Shown: positions 52,155 to 61,423 of the stretch, in pieces
Layout of the letters: every line of letters begins with the position of its first letter
How positions within the stretch are numbered: the stretch's first letter is position 1
From: Pontibacter liquoris
Lineage (GTDB): Bacteria; Bacteroidota; Bacteroidia; Cytophagales; Hymenobacteraceae
Length of the DNA: 64,000 bases
Assembly (NCBI RefSeq): GCF_022758235.1
Contig: NZ_JALEBG010000003.1
Location: forward strand, 496,001-560,000
Direction of reading: 5' to 3'
Program-made: the position numbers and the translations under genes
Notes under the pieces: model-generated
Database searches by the model: none
The model's input: only the letters and a program-made list of their open reading frames with translations
What the model was told of the DNA's origin: nothing

Positions 52155-53528
52155 ATGTTAATAAGATTGAAGAAGAGAAACCTATTCTCCCACCTGATCT
52201 GGGTGGCCCTTGGCCTCCTGATCACGACCCATGCCTTTGCACAGGCGCCCGTACAGCGTAAAGTAGACGGCATTATTGCCAAAGTAGACAATCATGTGAT
52301 CCTGCGCTCCGACCTGGAGTTCGGCTACCTGCAGTACCTGGCCCAAACCAAGCAACAGCCACGCGAGGACCTCAAATGCCAGATCCTTAAATCGCTGGTG
52401 CAGGACAAACTGTTACTGGCCCGCGCCGAGATCGACTCCATAACAGTGGAAGACGCCCAGGTAACCAGCGAGCTGAACCGCCGCGTGGAGTACCTGACCG
52501 CACAGGTAGGAGGCGTGGAGCGCCTGGAGCAGTACTACAACAAAAGCCTCAAGCAGCTGAAAGACGACCTGCGCCGCACGGTAAAAGAGCAGATGCTGAT
52601 GGAAAAAATGCAGCAGGAAATCAGTGGCAAAGTAACCGTAACGCCCAAAGAGATCCAGCGCTATTTCAGCACCATCCCCCGCGACAGCTTACCCTACTTC
52701 TCCGCTGAAGTGGAACTGGGCCAGATCGTGAAGTATGCCCAGGTAAGCAAGCAGCAAAAACAGGAGGCCCGCCAGTTACTGGAGGACCTGCGTAAGCGCA
52801 TACTTGCCGGTGAGGATTTTGCTACCCTGGCCAAGCAATATTCCCAGGACCCGGGTTCGGCCGCTGCCGGCGGTGAGCTGGGCTTCTTTAAAAAGAAAGA
52901 ACTTGTACCCGAGTACGAGGCCGCTGCCCTGAAACTGGAGCCGGGTCAGATCTCCAATGTCGTTGAGTCGCAGTTCGGTTTTCACCTGATCCAGATGATC
53001 GAGCGCAGAGGCCAGGAATTTAACACCCGCCACATCCTTATTAAGCCTGCCACAGCCACTGTAGACATCCAGGAAGCCACCGCCGCACTCGATAGCATCC
53101 GCACCCTGATCCAGAACGACAGTTTGACCTTTGCCAAAGCAGCCAAGGACTTCTCGGATGATAAAAACACGAAAGATAACGGGGGCATGCTTACCAGCCG
53201 GGCCACAGGTACTACCTACATCCCCATGGACCAGGTAGACCCTTCTATTTTCTTTGTGATCGATACCATGCAGGTAGGCGAGATCTCCAAGCCTATTGCA
53301 TATACGACCGAGGATGGCAAAGAAGCTGTCCGCATCATTTACCTGAAAACAAAGTCGAAGCCCCACCTGGCCAACCTGCGCGACGACTATCAGAAGATAG
53401 CCACGGCTGCGCTGAACCAGAAGAAAGGCAAAGCCGTAGATGATTGGTTTAGAAAGAACATCGACACGGTGTTCATCGAGATAGACCCGGAATTCCAGAA
53501 TTGCCAGGTGCTGCAGCTAAACCAATAA
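52155..53528 (+). CDS. surA: SurA-like peptidyl-prolyl isomerase
   Basis: The 457-residue periplasmic chaperone has a signal segment (HLIWVALGLLITTHAFAQ), the SurA N-domain VDGIIAKVDNHVILRSDLEF, and two parvulin domains (GQIVKYAQVSKQQKQ with FATLAKQYSQDPGSAAAGGE, and TRHILIKPATATVD). The second ends with DNGGMLTSRATGTTYIPMD. SurA helps outer-membrane proteins reach the Bam machine. It follows another parvulin gene and precedes moxR. Gene name is by similarity of domain order. Confidence 0.9.
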   Translation: MLIRLKKRNLFSHLIWVALGLLITTHAFAQAPVQRKVDGIIAKVDNHVILRSDLEFGYLQYLAQTKQQPREDLKCQILKSLVQDKLLLARAEIDSITVEDAQVTSELNRRVEYLTAQVGGVERLEQYYNKSLKQLKDDLRRTVKEQMLMEKMQQEISGKVTVTPKEIQRYFSTIPRDSLPYFSAEVELGQIVKYAQVSKQQKQEARQLLEDLRKRILAGEDFATLAKQYSQDPGSAAAGGELGFFKKKELVPEYEAAALKLEPGQISNVVESQFGFHLIQMIERRGQEFNTRHILIKPATATVDIQEATAALDSIRTLIQNDSLTFAKAAKDFSDDKNTKDNGGMLTSRATGTTYIPMDQVDPSIFFVIDTMQVGEISKPIAYTTEDGKEAVRIIYLKTKSKPHLANLRDDYQKIATAALNQKKGKAVDDWFRKNIDTVFIEIDPEFQNCQVLQLNQ

Positions 53529-53538
53529 GCAACTTGCC

Positions 53539-54504
53539 ATGACGCGCTTTACCTCCGACAAAGAAGCAGCCGACGCGCTGTACCAGTCTTACCGCGACCT
53601 TACCACAGAGATATCCAAAGTAATTGTGGGGCAGGAAGAGGTGGTGCGCCTGGTGCTGACCGCTGTGTTTTGTCAGGGGCACTGCCTGCTTGTTGGCGTA
53701 CCCGGCCTGGCCAAAACGTTGCTTATCCAGACCATTGCCTCGTCGCTGGATATGTCGTTTAACCGAGTGCAGTTCACCCCCGACCTGATGCCCTCGGATA
53801 TTGTGGGCGCGGAGACGCTGGATAAAGACCGCAACTTTAATTTTGTGACCGGCCCTATCTTTGCCAACATTGTGCTGGCCGATGAGATAAACCGCACGCC
53901 CCCCAAAACGCAGGCCGCCTTGCTGGAAGCCATGCAGGAACACGCCGTAACGGTAGCCGGCCGCCGCTATGACCTGCCGCAGCCCTTTTTCGTACTGGCC
54001 ACGCAGAACCCCATTGAGCAGGAAGGCACCTACCCCCTGCCCGAAGCGCAACTCGACCGCTTCATGTTCAATATCTGGCTCGATTACCCTAGTTATGAGT
54101 CGGAGCTGCAGATCGTAAAGAATACCACGGGTGCCCTGAAGTATAACCTCAACAAGATTCTGCATGCCGACGATATCCTGGCTTTTCAGCAACTGGTGCG
54201 CCGCGTGCCGGTGGTTGATAACGTGGTGGAGTATGCCGTAAAACTGGTGCACAGCACCCGGCCAAATGAACCCATGGGCTCGCAGCAGGCCAGCCAGTAC
54301 CTGGAATGGGGTGCCGGCCCCCGCGCCTCGCAGCACCTGATTGTGGGTGCCAAATGCAACGCCCTGCTCAACGGCAAGTATAGCCCCGACATTGAGGACG
54401 TGCAGGCGGTAGCCCTTCCGATCCTGCGCCACCGCATCGTACGCAACTTCAAAGCCGAAGCCGAAGGCATCACCGTCAGCCAGATCATTCGGGAGTTGCT
54501 GTAA
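53539..54504 (+). CDS. MoxR-family AAA+ ATPase
   Basis: The 321-residue AAA+ protein has Walker A GVPGLAKTLLIQT (about 55-67), Walker B VLADEINRTPPKTQAALLE, sensor FVLATQNPIEQEGTYPLPEA and the Arg-finger region DRFMFNI. MoxR chaperones activate proteins with von Willebrand A domains, often in batABCD operons. No VWA gene is next to it here, and batD is at 25957-27396. It is 10 bases after surA and may share its transcript. Confidence 0.93.
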   Translation: MTRFTSDKEAADALYQSYRDLTTEISKVIVGQEEVVRLVLTAVFCQGHCLLVGVPGLAKTLLIQTIASSLDMSFNRVQFTPDLMPSDIVGAETLDKDRNFNFVTGPIFANIVLADEINRTPPKTQAALLEAMQEHAVTVAGRRYDLPQPFFVLATQNPIEQEGTYPLPEAQLDRFMFNIWLDYPSYESELQIVKNTTGALKYNLNKILHADDILAFQQLVRRVPVVDNVVEYAVKLVHSTRPNEPMGSQQASQYLEWGAGPRASQHLIVGAKCNALLNGKYSPDIEDVQAVALPILRHRIVRNFKAEAEGITVSQIIRELL

Positions 54505-54557
54505 GCCAATTCTGAATGAATGAGTTTCGAATGAGCGAATGGGTATGCTCTCCCAGT

Positions 54558-54637
54558 TCTGTCATCTTGTAAAGATCTTGGTTGCGCTGTATAGAAGCAG
54601 TAGCTACTCGCCAACAAGATCCTTTCAGGATGACATG
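54558..54637. repeat. C-family palindromic repeat
   Basis: GTCATCTTGTAAAGATCTTGG and an inverted ACAAGATCCTTTCAGGATGAC flank about 34 bases. Variants of this word (ATCCTGAAAGGATCTT) are also near 22264 and 33940. Confidence 0.65.
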
Positions 54638-54684
54638 AAGAAGATTCTATCCTTCGTTCATCCCATCATTCAAAATCCCGTTCA

Positions 54685-54714
54685 TTGCAATCCACTCAAA
54701 TTGGTGTAATTTTG
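54685..54714 (+). promoter_or_regulatory. Full Bacteroidetes promoter: TTG-N19-TAATTTTG
   Basis: A TTG (54685-54687) lies 19 bases before TAATTTTG (54707-54714), matching the -33/-7 consensus. It precedes the ATG at 54753 by 38 bases. Confidence 0.65.
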
Positions 54715-54752
54715 CGTTGATATTTTATTTACTCTAATCACCCTTTATACTT

Positions 54753-55181
54753 ATGGAAGCGGCTGCCTTATACCTGCGCTTTAAAGAGAACCTGGCCACC
54801 ATTGTTGGTGCCCTGCATAGCAAGCTGGAAAGACGTACCATGCCTTTCGAAACCACTATTCCGCTGGAGGTAGACCTGCTGGCCGATGTGCTGCGGCTGC
54901 ACGGCCTGGAGTTTAGTTCTTCCACGCCCGGAGCGTTGCGCCTGGATGATTTCCAACGTTGGTTTCTGCAACAGGAAGAGCAGGTAAGTAGCGTCCTGCA
55001 CCGGGTGCTGGAAGACAAAAAAGCCTATATGCGAACAACCACCGGCGTGGTCCTGCAAAAAGAAATGCTGATGCGTCGCTTGGAATTCATCAACGAAACA
55101 GCGCATACGCTCAGCGTGATGCTGGAGCAGCAGCAACTGGGCAGCCCCAAGCACCACAACTACCCGTTCCTGAATGCCTAA
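54753..55181 (+). CDS. Hypothetical protein (142 aa)
   Basis: A mostly helical 142-residue protein (EAAALYLRFKENLATIVGAL; FLQQEEQVSSVLHRVLEDKK) without signal peptide, so probably cytosolic. I recognise no domain. A good promoter upstream and a strong bidirectional terminator downstream make the gene credible. Long helices and charged residues would fit a coiled-coil or DNA-associated protein, which is speculation. Confidence 0.7.
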   Translation: MEAAALYLRFKENLATIVGALHSKLERRTMPFETTIPLEVDLLADVLRLHGLEFSSSTPGALRLDDFQRWFLQQEEQVSSVLHRVLEDKKAYMRTTTGVVLQKEMLMRRLEFINETAHTLSVMLEQQQLGSPKHHNYPFLNA

Positions 55182-55191
55182 GAAGTATACT

Positions 55192-55243
55192 TTATAAAAG
55201 CGAAAGCCACTCCATACTTACGGAGTGGCTTTCGCTTTTATAA
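55192..55243. terminator. 22-bp perfect hairpin shared by convergent genes
   Basis: TTATAAAAGCGAAAGCCACT continued by CC (55192-55213) pairs perfectly with 55222-55243 around an eight-base loop. It lies between the convergent gene ends at 55181 and 55257. An AAGTATA/TATACTT pair overlaps at 55183-55192. Confidence 0.88.
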
Positions 55244-55256
55244 GAGGTAGGCCATT

Positions 55257-56129
55257 CTATGCATCTTGGCTCCGGATAGAAGTATGGCTCTCCCGGGAGT
55301 GCTTCAGCTTTAGCTTGCCGTCCGGCTGCGCTTTCATACTTTCTGCGGCCTGGTCGCCGGCAGGGCCTTTGGCTATCAGCGTGCCGCCATCTACCGGGAA
55401 AATGGCTCCGGTAACGTAAGATGCCTCATCAGACGCGAGGAACAGGTAAACGTTGGCCACTTCTTCCGGGGTGCCGCGGCGGCCCATCAGCGTGCCTTTC
55501 GTTACCATCTGCTCCATCTGGCTATCCATTGGTCCGGTCTCCTTGTGCGTCCAACCTGTATCGATCGGCCCTGGCGCCACAATATTGCTCCGAACCCCTT
55601 TCTGGGCCTGCTCTGCTGCCAGGCCTTTGGCAAAGGCATGTATAAAGCCTTTTGTGCCGCCGTAGGGCGCATTTTGGGCCAGCCCCAACGCCCCTGACTC
55701 GGATCCGGCGCTTACAATGTTGCCCCTGGTTTTCTGCAGCTCCGGCAGCGCCGCCTTGCTCATGGCAAAAGCCGTCCGGATGTTGTTTTTCAGCAGGTAG
55801 TCGAAAGCTTCTTCCGTAAAGTCGGTGAGCATGTTTGTTTCCGGAAAGGTGCCTGCGTTGTTGATGAGGATATCCAGTTTGCCATACTGCTTTACGGCCA
55901 GCTGTACACAGCTCTCAGCATTGGACAGTACTGACAGATCGCCGGTGTAATGGATGGCCGTGCCGCCCTCCTCCTGTATTTCCCGGGCCACTTCTTCTAC
56001 CGGGTCTTCTGAAAAACCGGCCACAATCACCTTGGCACCTTCCTGTGCAAACTTCTTACATATGGCTTCGCCAATACCCGAGCCGCCGCCGGTTACGATA
56101 GCCACTTTTCCTTCCAGTCTGTTTCCCAT
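55257..56129 (-). CDS. Short-chain dehydrogenase/reductase
   Basis: The 290-residue oxidoreductase has the NAD(P)-binding GGGSGIGEAICKKFAQEG at residues 14-31 and NNAGTFPETN (NNAG). The catalytic Ser is in NIVSAGSESG, followed by Tyr/Lys in APYGGTKGF (YxxxK). It is close to stress-linked SDR proteins (YhdG/YdaD-like), with a long C-terminal tail after the fold (SMKAQPDGKLKLK). Substrate is unknown. It is convergent with the gene at 54753. Confidence 0.92.
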   Translation of the reverse strand: MGNRLEGKVAIVTGGGSGIGEAICKKFAQEGAKVIVAGFSEDPVEEVAREIQEEGGTAIHYTGDLSVLSNAESCVQLAVKQYGKLDILINNAGTFPETNMLTDFTEEAFDYLLKNNIRTAFAMSKAALPELQKTRGNIVSAGSESGALGLAQNAPYGGTKGFIHAFAKGLAAEQAQKGVRSNIVAPGPIDTGWTHKETGPMDSQMEQMVTKGTLMGRRGTPEEVANVYLFLASDEASYVTGAIFPVDGGTLIAKGPAGDQAAESMKAQPDGKLKLKHSRESHTSIRSQDA

Positions 56130-56304
56130 GTTGTTTTCGTTTAAGTTCGTACTCCTTTTTATTCCATTAGTAACGATAAACAGGTATAGCGGCTAAAGGT
56201 GTCGGGAAAATGGTGAAGGGCCACACGTTTTTAGTTATTTAGCGTATGCCAAAGTAAAGCACCTGCGCACCCAAAAAAATCAACTTAACAACAGCACGGA
56301 ATTT

Positions 56305-56934
56305 ATGAGCTTTTTATACAACACGCAGGCCGACAAAGTAGCAGAGCAACTGGAAACACCGCATCTGTTGCTGCGCCCGTACGAGGAAAAAGATGCCGGC
56401 GATTTTATGCGCCTGCTGCAAGAGAACCCCACGGCGCTAAGCCCGGCTTTTGGCGGCCGGCGGGCCCGCGTACATGCGCTGGAAGATGCCCGCCTGCAGG
56501 TACAACAACTGCGCTCCGATTGGGACACACGCCGCACCTTTGACTTTGGCGTTTGGCTGAAAGAAAGCGAACGCTACATTGGCGATGTGGCCTTGAAGAA
56601 CCTGGACCGTAGTATACCCAAAGCCGAACTGGGGCTATACTTCAGCGACTGGCCCAATACGCACGATCTGGCACAGGAAGCCCTGCACGCGGTAATGGAA
56701 TTTGCTTTTGACCAGCTGGGCATGAACAAAGTATACCTGCGCTGCACCAACAGCAACAACTTTTATGGCGAACTGGCCCAGACCTGCGGCTTTGCGAAAG
56801 AAGGACTGCTGCGCAGTGATTACCGGGGCGCCGACTCCGACGAACTGCTGGACCTGTGCTATTACGGCATTACCCGCAAAGACTTTGAGAAGACACAGCA
56901 AAAGAGCAGCGCCAGTTCGGAAGCCCTGGCATAA
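56305..56934 (+). CDS. GNAT-family N-acetyltransferase (RimJ/RimL-like)
   Basis: A 209-residue acetyltransferase using acetyl-CoA. It has the RimL-type start ETPHLLLRPYEEKDAGDF, the middle FGVWLKESERYIGDVAL and ELGLYFSDWPNTHDLAQEAL, and a final NKVYLRCTNSNNFYGELAQT with the cofactor-binding and helix segments. Target could be a ribosomal protein or small molecule. Unusually it has a segment RRARVHALEDARLQVQQL. Single gene. Confidence 0.9.
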   Translation: MSFLYNTQADKVAEQLETPHLLLRPYEEKDAGDFMRLLQENPTALSPAFGGRRARVHALEDARLQVQQLRSDWDTRRTFDFGVWLKESERYIGDVALKNLDRSIPKAELGLYFSDWPNTHDLAQEALHAVMEFAFDQLGMNKVYLRCTNSNNFYGELAQTCGFAKEGLLRSDYRGADSDELLDLCYYGITRKDFEKTQQKSSASSEALA

Positions 56935-56997
56935 AAGAAGCACGACAAATGACGAAGGACTTTATAGTATGGCTGACGCTTTTAGCGCAGGGGTTGC

Positions 56998-58149
56998 TTA
57001 CCTTTTAGGATGGGCTAAAAAGAAATCGGTATCAAAGGTCAGGTACAGGGCATTGGAGAATTCCAGTTGCGGATCGTCCAGGTCTATGACCGGTTCGAGC
57101 CGCAGTGAGAGGTAAAGGTTATCGAACAGCTCGAAGTCTTTCATCAGGCGCAGGATCAAGAGGCGCCGTTCAGGCTGCAGGTAATCCGGGTTTTTAAAGG
57201 TGGTGGAAGCGGACTGGTAAAGCTGCCCGCCCAGTTCGGAGATATACCCATCGCCCTGCCAGTAGCTCAGCATCACATCCTGGTACTTTGTATCGACACC
57301 AATATTGAGGTACAGGCCATGGCCCTGCTCATAGGGCTTCAGGCGCGTGTTGGAAAAGTCTTTGAAGCCGACCAGGTAGTTTTTGGTATACAGGCGGTGC
57401 AGCACCTTGTTAATATACCTTTTCTCCAGCTCCACGCCTACTGCCGCATTGGCCAGCGTTACCAGGGGCAGCTCCGAGGCATCAAACTGGCCGCCTTTGT
57501 GCTGGGCCGTAAACTGCACGGGCAAAGTCAGGCGCAGGCTGTCTCCTGCGTTTTGCGCACTTTCCCGCGATAGCAGCGTAAAAGCCGCTACAGCCCCGCC
57601 ATGTAGCTGCTCCTGGTCATCTTCGCCGCGGTAAAGCATGTGCACCCAATCGATCCAGGTATCCAATTTTACGGCGTCGGAGGCTAGCTTATACTGCACC
57701 CCGTTTTCGAGGCGGTTGGTCATCACCCGTTCAAAATCATACAAGGGCTCTATATAGCCGTGGGCCAGGTTTCCCTCCAGCGTACCAAACAGCAGCGTAC
57801 CTTTCTCGCCCTGCACCTTGATAGTAAAGGTGGGCACCACGTCGTGGTAGCCGTTGCTACCAAAATCTTTCCACAACAAAGCACCCGCTTCTACGCGTAC
57901 ATTTCCGGAAGGAAAATAAATGAGCCTGGGGTTCAGGTGATAGCCAAATAAAGTATAGCCGTCGGCAATTTTATTGAAGTACTCGTTGTTCTTAGTAAAG
58001 CCGAAAGCATAGAGGCCAAACCTAAGCTCATTAGCATTTTCAGATTTTACCGGCAGCTGCTGCTCCAGCACGGTGTTGTTTAATTGCGCAGTGGCTAACC
58101 CGCTGTTAAACAAAATAAAAACAAACATTACCAGCTTAAAAAAGCGCAT
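56998..58149 (-). CDS. Predicted exported outer-membrane protein, unknown
   Basis: I chose the ATG at 58149 (MRFFKLVMFVFILFNSGLATAQ), which gives a signal peptide. The 383-residue mature part has the look of a beta barrel: alternating hydrophobic strands (LRFGLYAFGFTKNNEYFNKI, NLYLSLRLEPVIDLDDPQLE). It ends ALYLTFDTDFFLAHPKR. No family is recognised. It could be a porin-like barrel or carbohydrate-related protein, but this is inference. It is divergent from recA, whose start is 160 bases away. Confidence 0.7.
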   Translation of the reverse strand: MRFFKLVMFVFILFNSGLATAQLNNTVLEQQLPVKSENANELRFGLYAFGFTKNNEYFNKIADGYTLFGYHLNPRLIYFPSGNVRVEAGALLWKDFGSNGYHDVVPTFTIKVQGEKGTLLFGTLEGNLAHGYIEPLYDFERVMTNRLENGVQYKLASDAVKLDTWIDWVHMLYRGEDDQEQLHGGAVAAFTLLSRESAQNAGDSLRLTLPVQFTAQHKGGQFDASELPLVTLANAAVGVELEKRYINKVLHRLYTKNYLVGFKDFSNTRLKPYEQGHGLYLNIGVDTKYQDVMLSYWQGDGYISELGGQLYQSASTTFKNPDYLQPERRLLILRLMKDFELFDNLYLSLRLEPVIDLDDPQLEFSNALYLTFDTDFFLAHPKR

Positions 58150-58309
58150 AAAAAAGCGTAAAATATGGGACAAAAAGACCGGGATGTTTGTTGTAATCAA
58201 ACGGCGCTGATAGGCTAAAATAATTAGCAAAATACTTGGTTTCTATTTTGCATATTGGCTCCGATTTCGTAATTTCACCTTTAATATAAAGCTAATTAAT
58301 CAAAGACAC

Positions 58310-59350
58310 ATGAGTGTAAGCAACGAAAAACTTAAGGCCCTGCAGCTGACCATAGACAAGCTTGACAAAACATACGGCAAAGGAACCGTGATGAAGTTGA
58401 GCGATAACCATGTGGAGGATGTTCCGGCTATCTCTACAGGCTCTCTTGGGCTGGATATTGCGTTGGGCGTTGGCGGTTTGCCCCGTGGCCGTGTTATTGA
58501 AATATACGGACCGGAATCTTCCGGTAAAACCACACTCACCATGCATGCTATTGCTGAAGCTCAGAAAGCAGGCGGACTGGCCGCTTTTATCGATGCCGAA
58601 CATGCATTTGACAAAGGATACGCAAAGAAACTTGGAATTGATACAGAGAACCTGCTTATCTCTCAGCCCGACAACGGCGAGCAGGCCCTGGAGATTGCCG
58701 ACCACCTGATCCGCTCCGGCGCGATCGATATTATCGTGATTGACTCTGTGGCGGCCCTGGTACCGAAAGGTGAGCTGGAAGGCGACATGGGCGACAGCAA
58801 GATGGGTCTGCAGGCACGTTTGATGTCGCAGGCACTGCGTAAGCTGACAGGTACGATCAATAAGACCGGCTGCTGCTGTATCTTCATCAACCAGCTGCGC
58901 GAGAAGATCGGGGTAATGTTTGGTAACCCGGAGACAACGACCGGTGGTAACGCCCTGAAGTTCTACGCTTCTGTTCGCCTCGATATCCGCCGCATTGGCC
59001 AGATTAAAGAGAGCGCTGATAACATTACCGGTAACCGTACCCGCGTAAAAGTGGTAAAGAACAAGGTAGCACCTCCGTTTAAAGTAGTGGAATTCGACAT
59101 CATGTATGGCGAGGGTATCTCTAAAGTAGGTGAGATCCTGGACCTGGGTGTGGAGCTGAACATCGTACAGAAGTCTGGCTCATGGTTCTCTTACAACGGC
59201 GATAAACTGGGCCAGGGACGTGACGGCGTGAAGCAGATCCTGCTGGACAATCCGGAGCTGATGGACGAGATCGAGCAGAAGATCAGAGCCATAGTAAAAG
59301 GCGAGCCTGAGAAAGTGGCCGCTATCCTGGACGACGCTGCCGGCGAGTGA
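58310..59350 (+). CDS. recA: Recombinase RecA
   Basis: It catalyses DNA strand exchange and activates the SOS response. The 346-residue protein has Walker A IYGPESSGKTTL (about 65-76), the N-terminal KTYGKGTVMKLSDNH, ALKFYASVRLDIRRIGQIK in the central region, and loops GNPETTTGGN. Length is usual. No LexA-like site was checked convincingly upstream. It is monocistronic with a terminator. No AAGTATA heptamer was found in this gene. Confidence 0.97.
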   Translation: MSVSNEKLKALQLTIDKLDKTYGKGTVMKLSDNHVEDVPAISTGSLGLDIALGVGGLPRGRVIEIYGPESSGKTTLTMHAIAEAQKAGGLAAFIDAEHAFDKGYAKKLGIDTENLLISQPDNGEQALEIADHLIRSGAIDIIVIDSVAALVPKGELEGDMGDSKMGLQARLMSQALRKLTGTINKTGCCCIFINQLREKIGVMFGNPETTTGGNALKFYASVRLDIRRIGQIKESADNITGNRTRVKVVKNKVAPPFKVVEFDIMYGEGISKVGEILDLGVELNIVQKSGSWFSYNGDKLGQGRDGVKQILLDNPELMDEIEQKIRAIVKGEPEKVAAILDDAAGE

Positions 59351-59377
59351 ACGCTGTTCCCGACTTATAAATAATAG

Positions 59378-59408
59378 AAAGGTGCTATCGCTGGGTAGCA
59401 CCTTTTTT
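59378..59408 (+). terminator. Terminator after recA
   Basis: AAAGGTGCTA (59378-59387) pairs with TAGCACCTTT (59396-59405), followed by T-run. Confidence 0.9.
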
Positions 59409-59525
59409 CGTTTAAGAAGGAATTGATTCGCTGGTGTAAGTTGTTTATATTAGGCCATAAAGGCTCAGTTGGTATAGAAATTGTTTATCGCTATTTAGCC
59501 ATACTGTTCTAAATGCAGATTACTT

Positions 59526-60335
59526 ATGAAGAAATTATTCCCTGTTGTACTTTTAATTTTACTTGTCGCGTTTGGTTTTGCAGAGAAGGAGCGGATGCGC
59601 AGCATCCCGAACGAGAGCTTCTCTACCGGCGAGGTGCTCAAGTATAAAGTGCATTATGGTCCTATTACCGCTGCCGAAGCCGTTATTGATGTGTCGCCCA
59701 ACATTCACCGCATCAACGACCGGGCCTGCTACCGTGCCACAGTAACCGGTAAAACCAACAGCTCCTTCGACCTTTTTATTAAAATACGTGACACTTGGCA
59801 ATCCTACATCGATACGGCTGCCATTGTACCGCACCGCTCTTTCCGCAACATCGAAGAAGGCAATTACAGAAAGCGCGAAACCGTGGATTTTAACCACTAC
59901 ACTAACACGGCCTTTGTAGAGAAAAAGAAAAAGTCGAAGCCCAAGGAAACCGGTAACTATAAAACGCCTGATAACGTGCAGGACATTGTAAGCGGTTTTT
60001 ACTACCTGCGCACCATCAACTACGACAAGCTGCGCCCGGGCGACAAGATAAATGTACAAGGCTTTTTTGACGAAGAGAATTTTGACATGCAGGTGGTTTA
60101 CAAAGGACGCGAGACGGTAAGCACCAAAGCCGGCGATTTCAAAGCGATCAAACTGGTGCCTAAAATGCCCCGCAACGACATGTTTAAAGGCGAGAACGCC
60201 ATTACGGTTTACCTCTCGGACGATAAGAACAAGATCCCGCTTATGATCGAGGCCGAGATGTTTGTCGGCTCCCTGAAAGTGAACCTGTATGAGTACAAAA
60301 ATCTGAAGCACAAGCTGCTTCTTGCCCACCGGTAA
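59526..60335 (+). CDS. DUF3108-domain protein, exported
   Basis: The 269-residue protein has a short signal peptide (MKKLFPVVLLILLVAFGFA). The rest fits the DUF3108 family: FSTGEVLKYKVHYGPITAAE, VTGKTNSSFDLFIKIRDTW, YRKRETVDFNH and DIVSGFYYLRTINYDKLRPG, in order. The family is probably an envelope protein of beta-sandwich type. Function unknown. A terminator follows directly. Confidence 0.88.
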   Translation: MKKLFPVVLLILLVAFGFAEKERMRSIPNESFSTGEVLKYKVHYGPITAAEAVIDVSPNIHRINDRACYRATVTGKTNSSFDLFIKIRDTWQSYIDTAAIVPHRSFRNIEEGNYRKRETVDFNHYTNTAFVEKKKKSKPKETGNYKTPDNVQDIVSGFYYLRTINYDKLRPGDKINVQGFFDEENFDMQVVYKGRETVSTKAGDFKAIKLVPKMPRNDMFKGENAITVYLSDDKNKIPLMIEAEMFVGSLKVNLYEYKNLKHKLLLAHR

Positions 60336-60340
60336 CGGAA

Positions 60341-60367
60341 AGCCAACCACGAGCGGTTGGCTTTTTT
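60341..60367 (+). terminator. Terminator after DUF3108 gene
   Basis: AGCCAACC pairs with GGTTGGCT around a six-base loop, followed by TTTTT. Confidence 0.85.
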
Positions 60368-60579
60368 GCTATACCTGCCTGCCCCGGTGTGTTAAGAAAC
60401 TATTATGATTTGGTTACCCTAAAACAATGTACTCTAAACTCGCTTATCTTTACATAGGATTTTAAGCATTGCAGCAGGAGTTTACAGGCTTTTGCCACTA
60501 AATGCACCGGACTTTTTTAAAAAACCGGAGTGCAGGCAGAAGCAGGCCATTACCAAACCAAATCTTTTATCTCGATCCA

Positions 60580-61263
60580 ATGGCATCAAACTACAGGATT
60601 TTGGTAGTAGACGACGATCCGGACATCGTTGAAATGCTACAGTATAACCTTACCCGCGAAGGCTACCAGGTGGCTGAAGCCGAAAATGGCAAAAAGGCAA
60701 TTGCGGCAGCGCTGGCTTTTAAGCCCGACATTATTCTGCTGGATGTGATGATGCCGGTGCTGGACGGCATTGCCGCCTGCCGCCAGTTGCGCGAAATGAG
60801 CGAATTCCGCAACACCCACATCATCTTTCTTACGGCGCGGGCAGAGGAATTTTCGGAAGTGGCGGCTTTTGAGGCCGGCGCCGATGATTTCCTGACCAAG
60901 CCCATCAAACCGCGGGCCCTGCTCAGCCGCCTGGGCGCTTACGCGCGCCGCGACGCCCTGCAGGAAGAGCAGGACCAGGTGATCGAGATCGGTGGCCTGC
61001 GCATCGACCGCACCAGCTTTGCCGTGTACAAAGGCGAAAACAAAATTACGCTGCCCAAAAAAGAATTTGAGCTACTGTCTTTCCTGGCAGCTACGCCCAA
61101 TAAAGTGTTCAGCCGCGAAGAGCTGCTCAACAACGTATGGGGCAGCGATGTGTATGTTATTGCCCGTACCGTGGATGTGCACATCCGCAAAGTGCGCGAA
61201 AAAATTGGAGAGGACAACATCAAAACCATCAAAGGAGTGGGCTATAAATTTAACACCGACTGA
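60580..61263 (+). CDS. Response regulator, PhoB-like
   Basis: I chose the ATG at 60580 (MASNYRILVVDDDPDIVEML); an in-frame ATG at 60502 would add 26 unlikely residues. The 227-residue regulator has a receiver domain with the acidic VVDDDPD, the phospho-acceptor Asp in ILLDVMMPVLDG, and TAR/TKPI. The C-terminal OmpR-type winged helix ends VKGVGYKFN-like (IKGVGYKFNTD). The kinase gene starts 160 bases on, so the pair is PhoB/PhoR-like. Whether it senses phosphate is not shown. Confidence 0.93.
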   Translation: MASNYRILVVDDDPDIVEMLQYNLTREGYQVAEAENGKKAIAAALAFKPDIILLDVMMPVLDGIAACRQLREMSEFRNTHIIFLTARAEEFSEVAAFEAGADDFLTKPIKPRALLSRLGAYARRDALQEEQDQVIEIGGLRIDRTSFAVYKGENKITLPKKEFELLSFLAATPNKVFSREELLNNVWGSDVYVIARTVDVHIRKVREKIGEDNIKTIKGVGYKFNTD

Positions 61264-61423
61264 TTGAAGGAACTATACTTCGTATTACGACACGGCTATC
61301 ACGCATCAGGTAGCAGCATTGCTTTTATACTTAAAGTATAACCCTTGCTTTGCCTGATGACACCAGCGTGACAAGTCTTGTGTCATGCTACTGCTATCCT
61401 GGTCCTGATACCCGGCTTTATAC

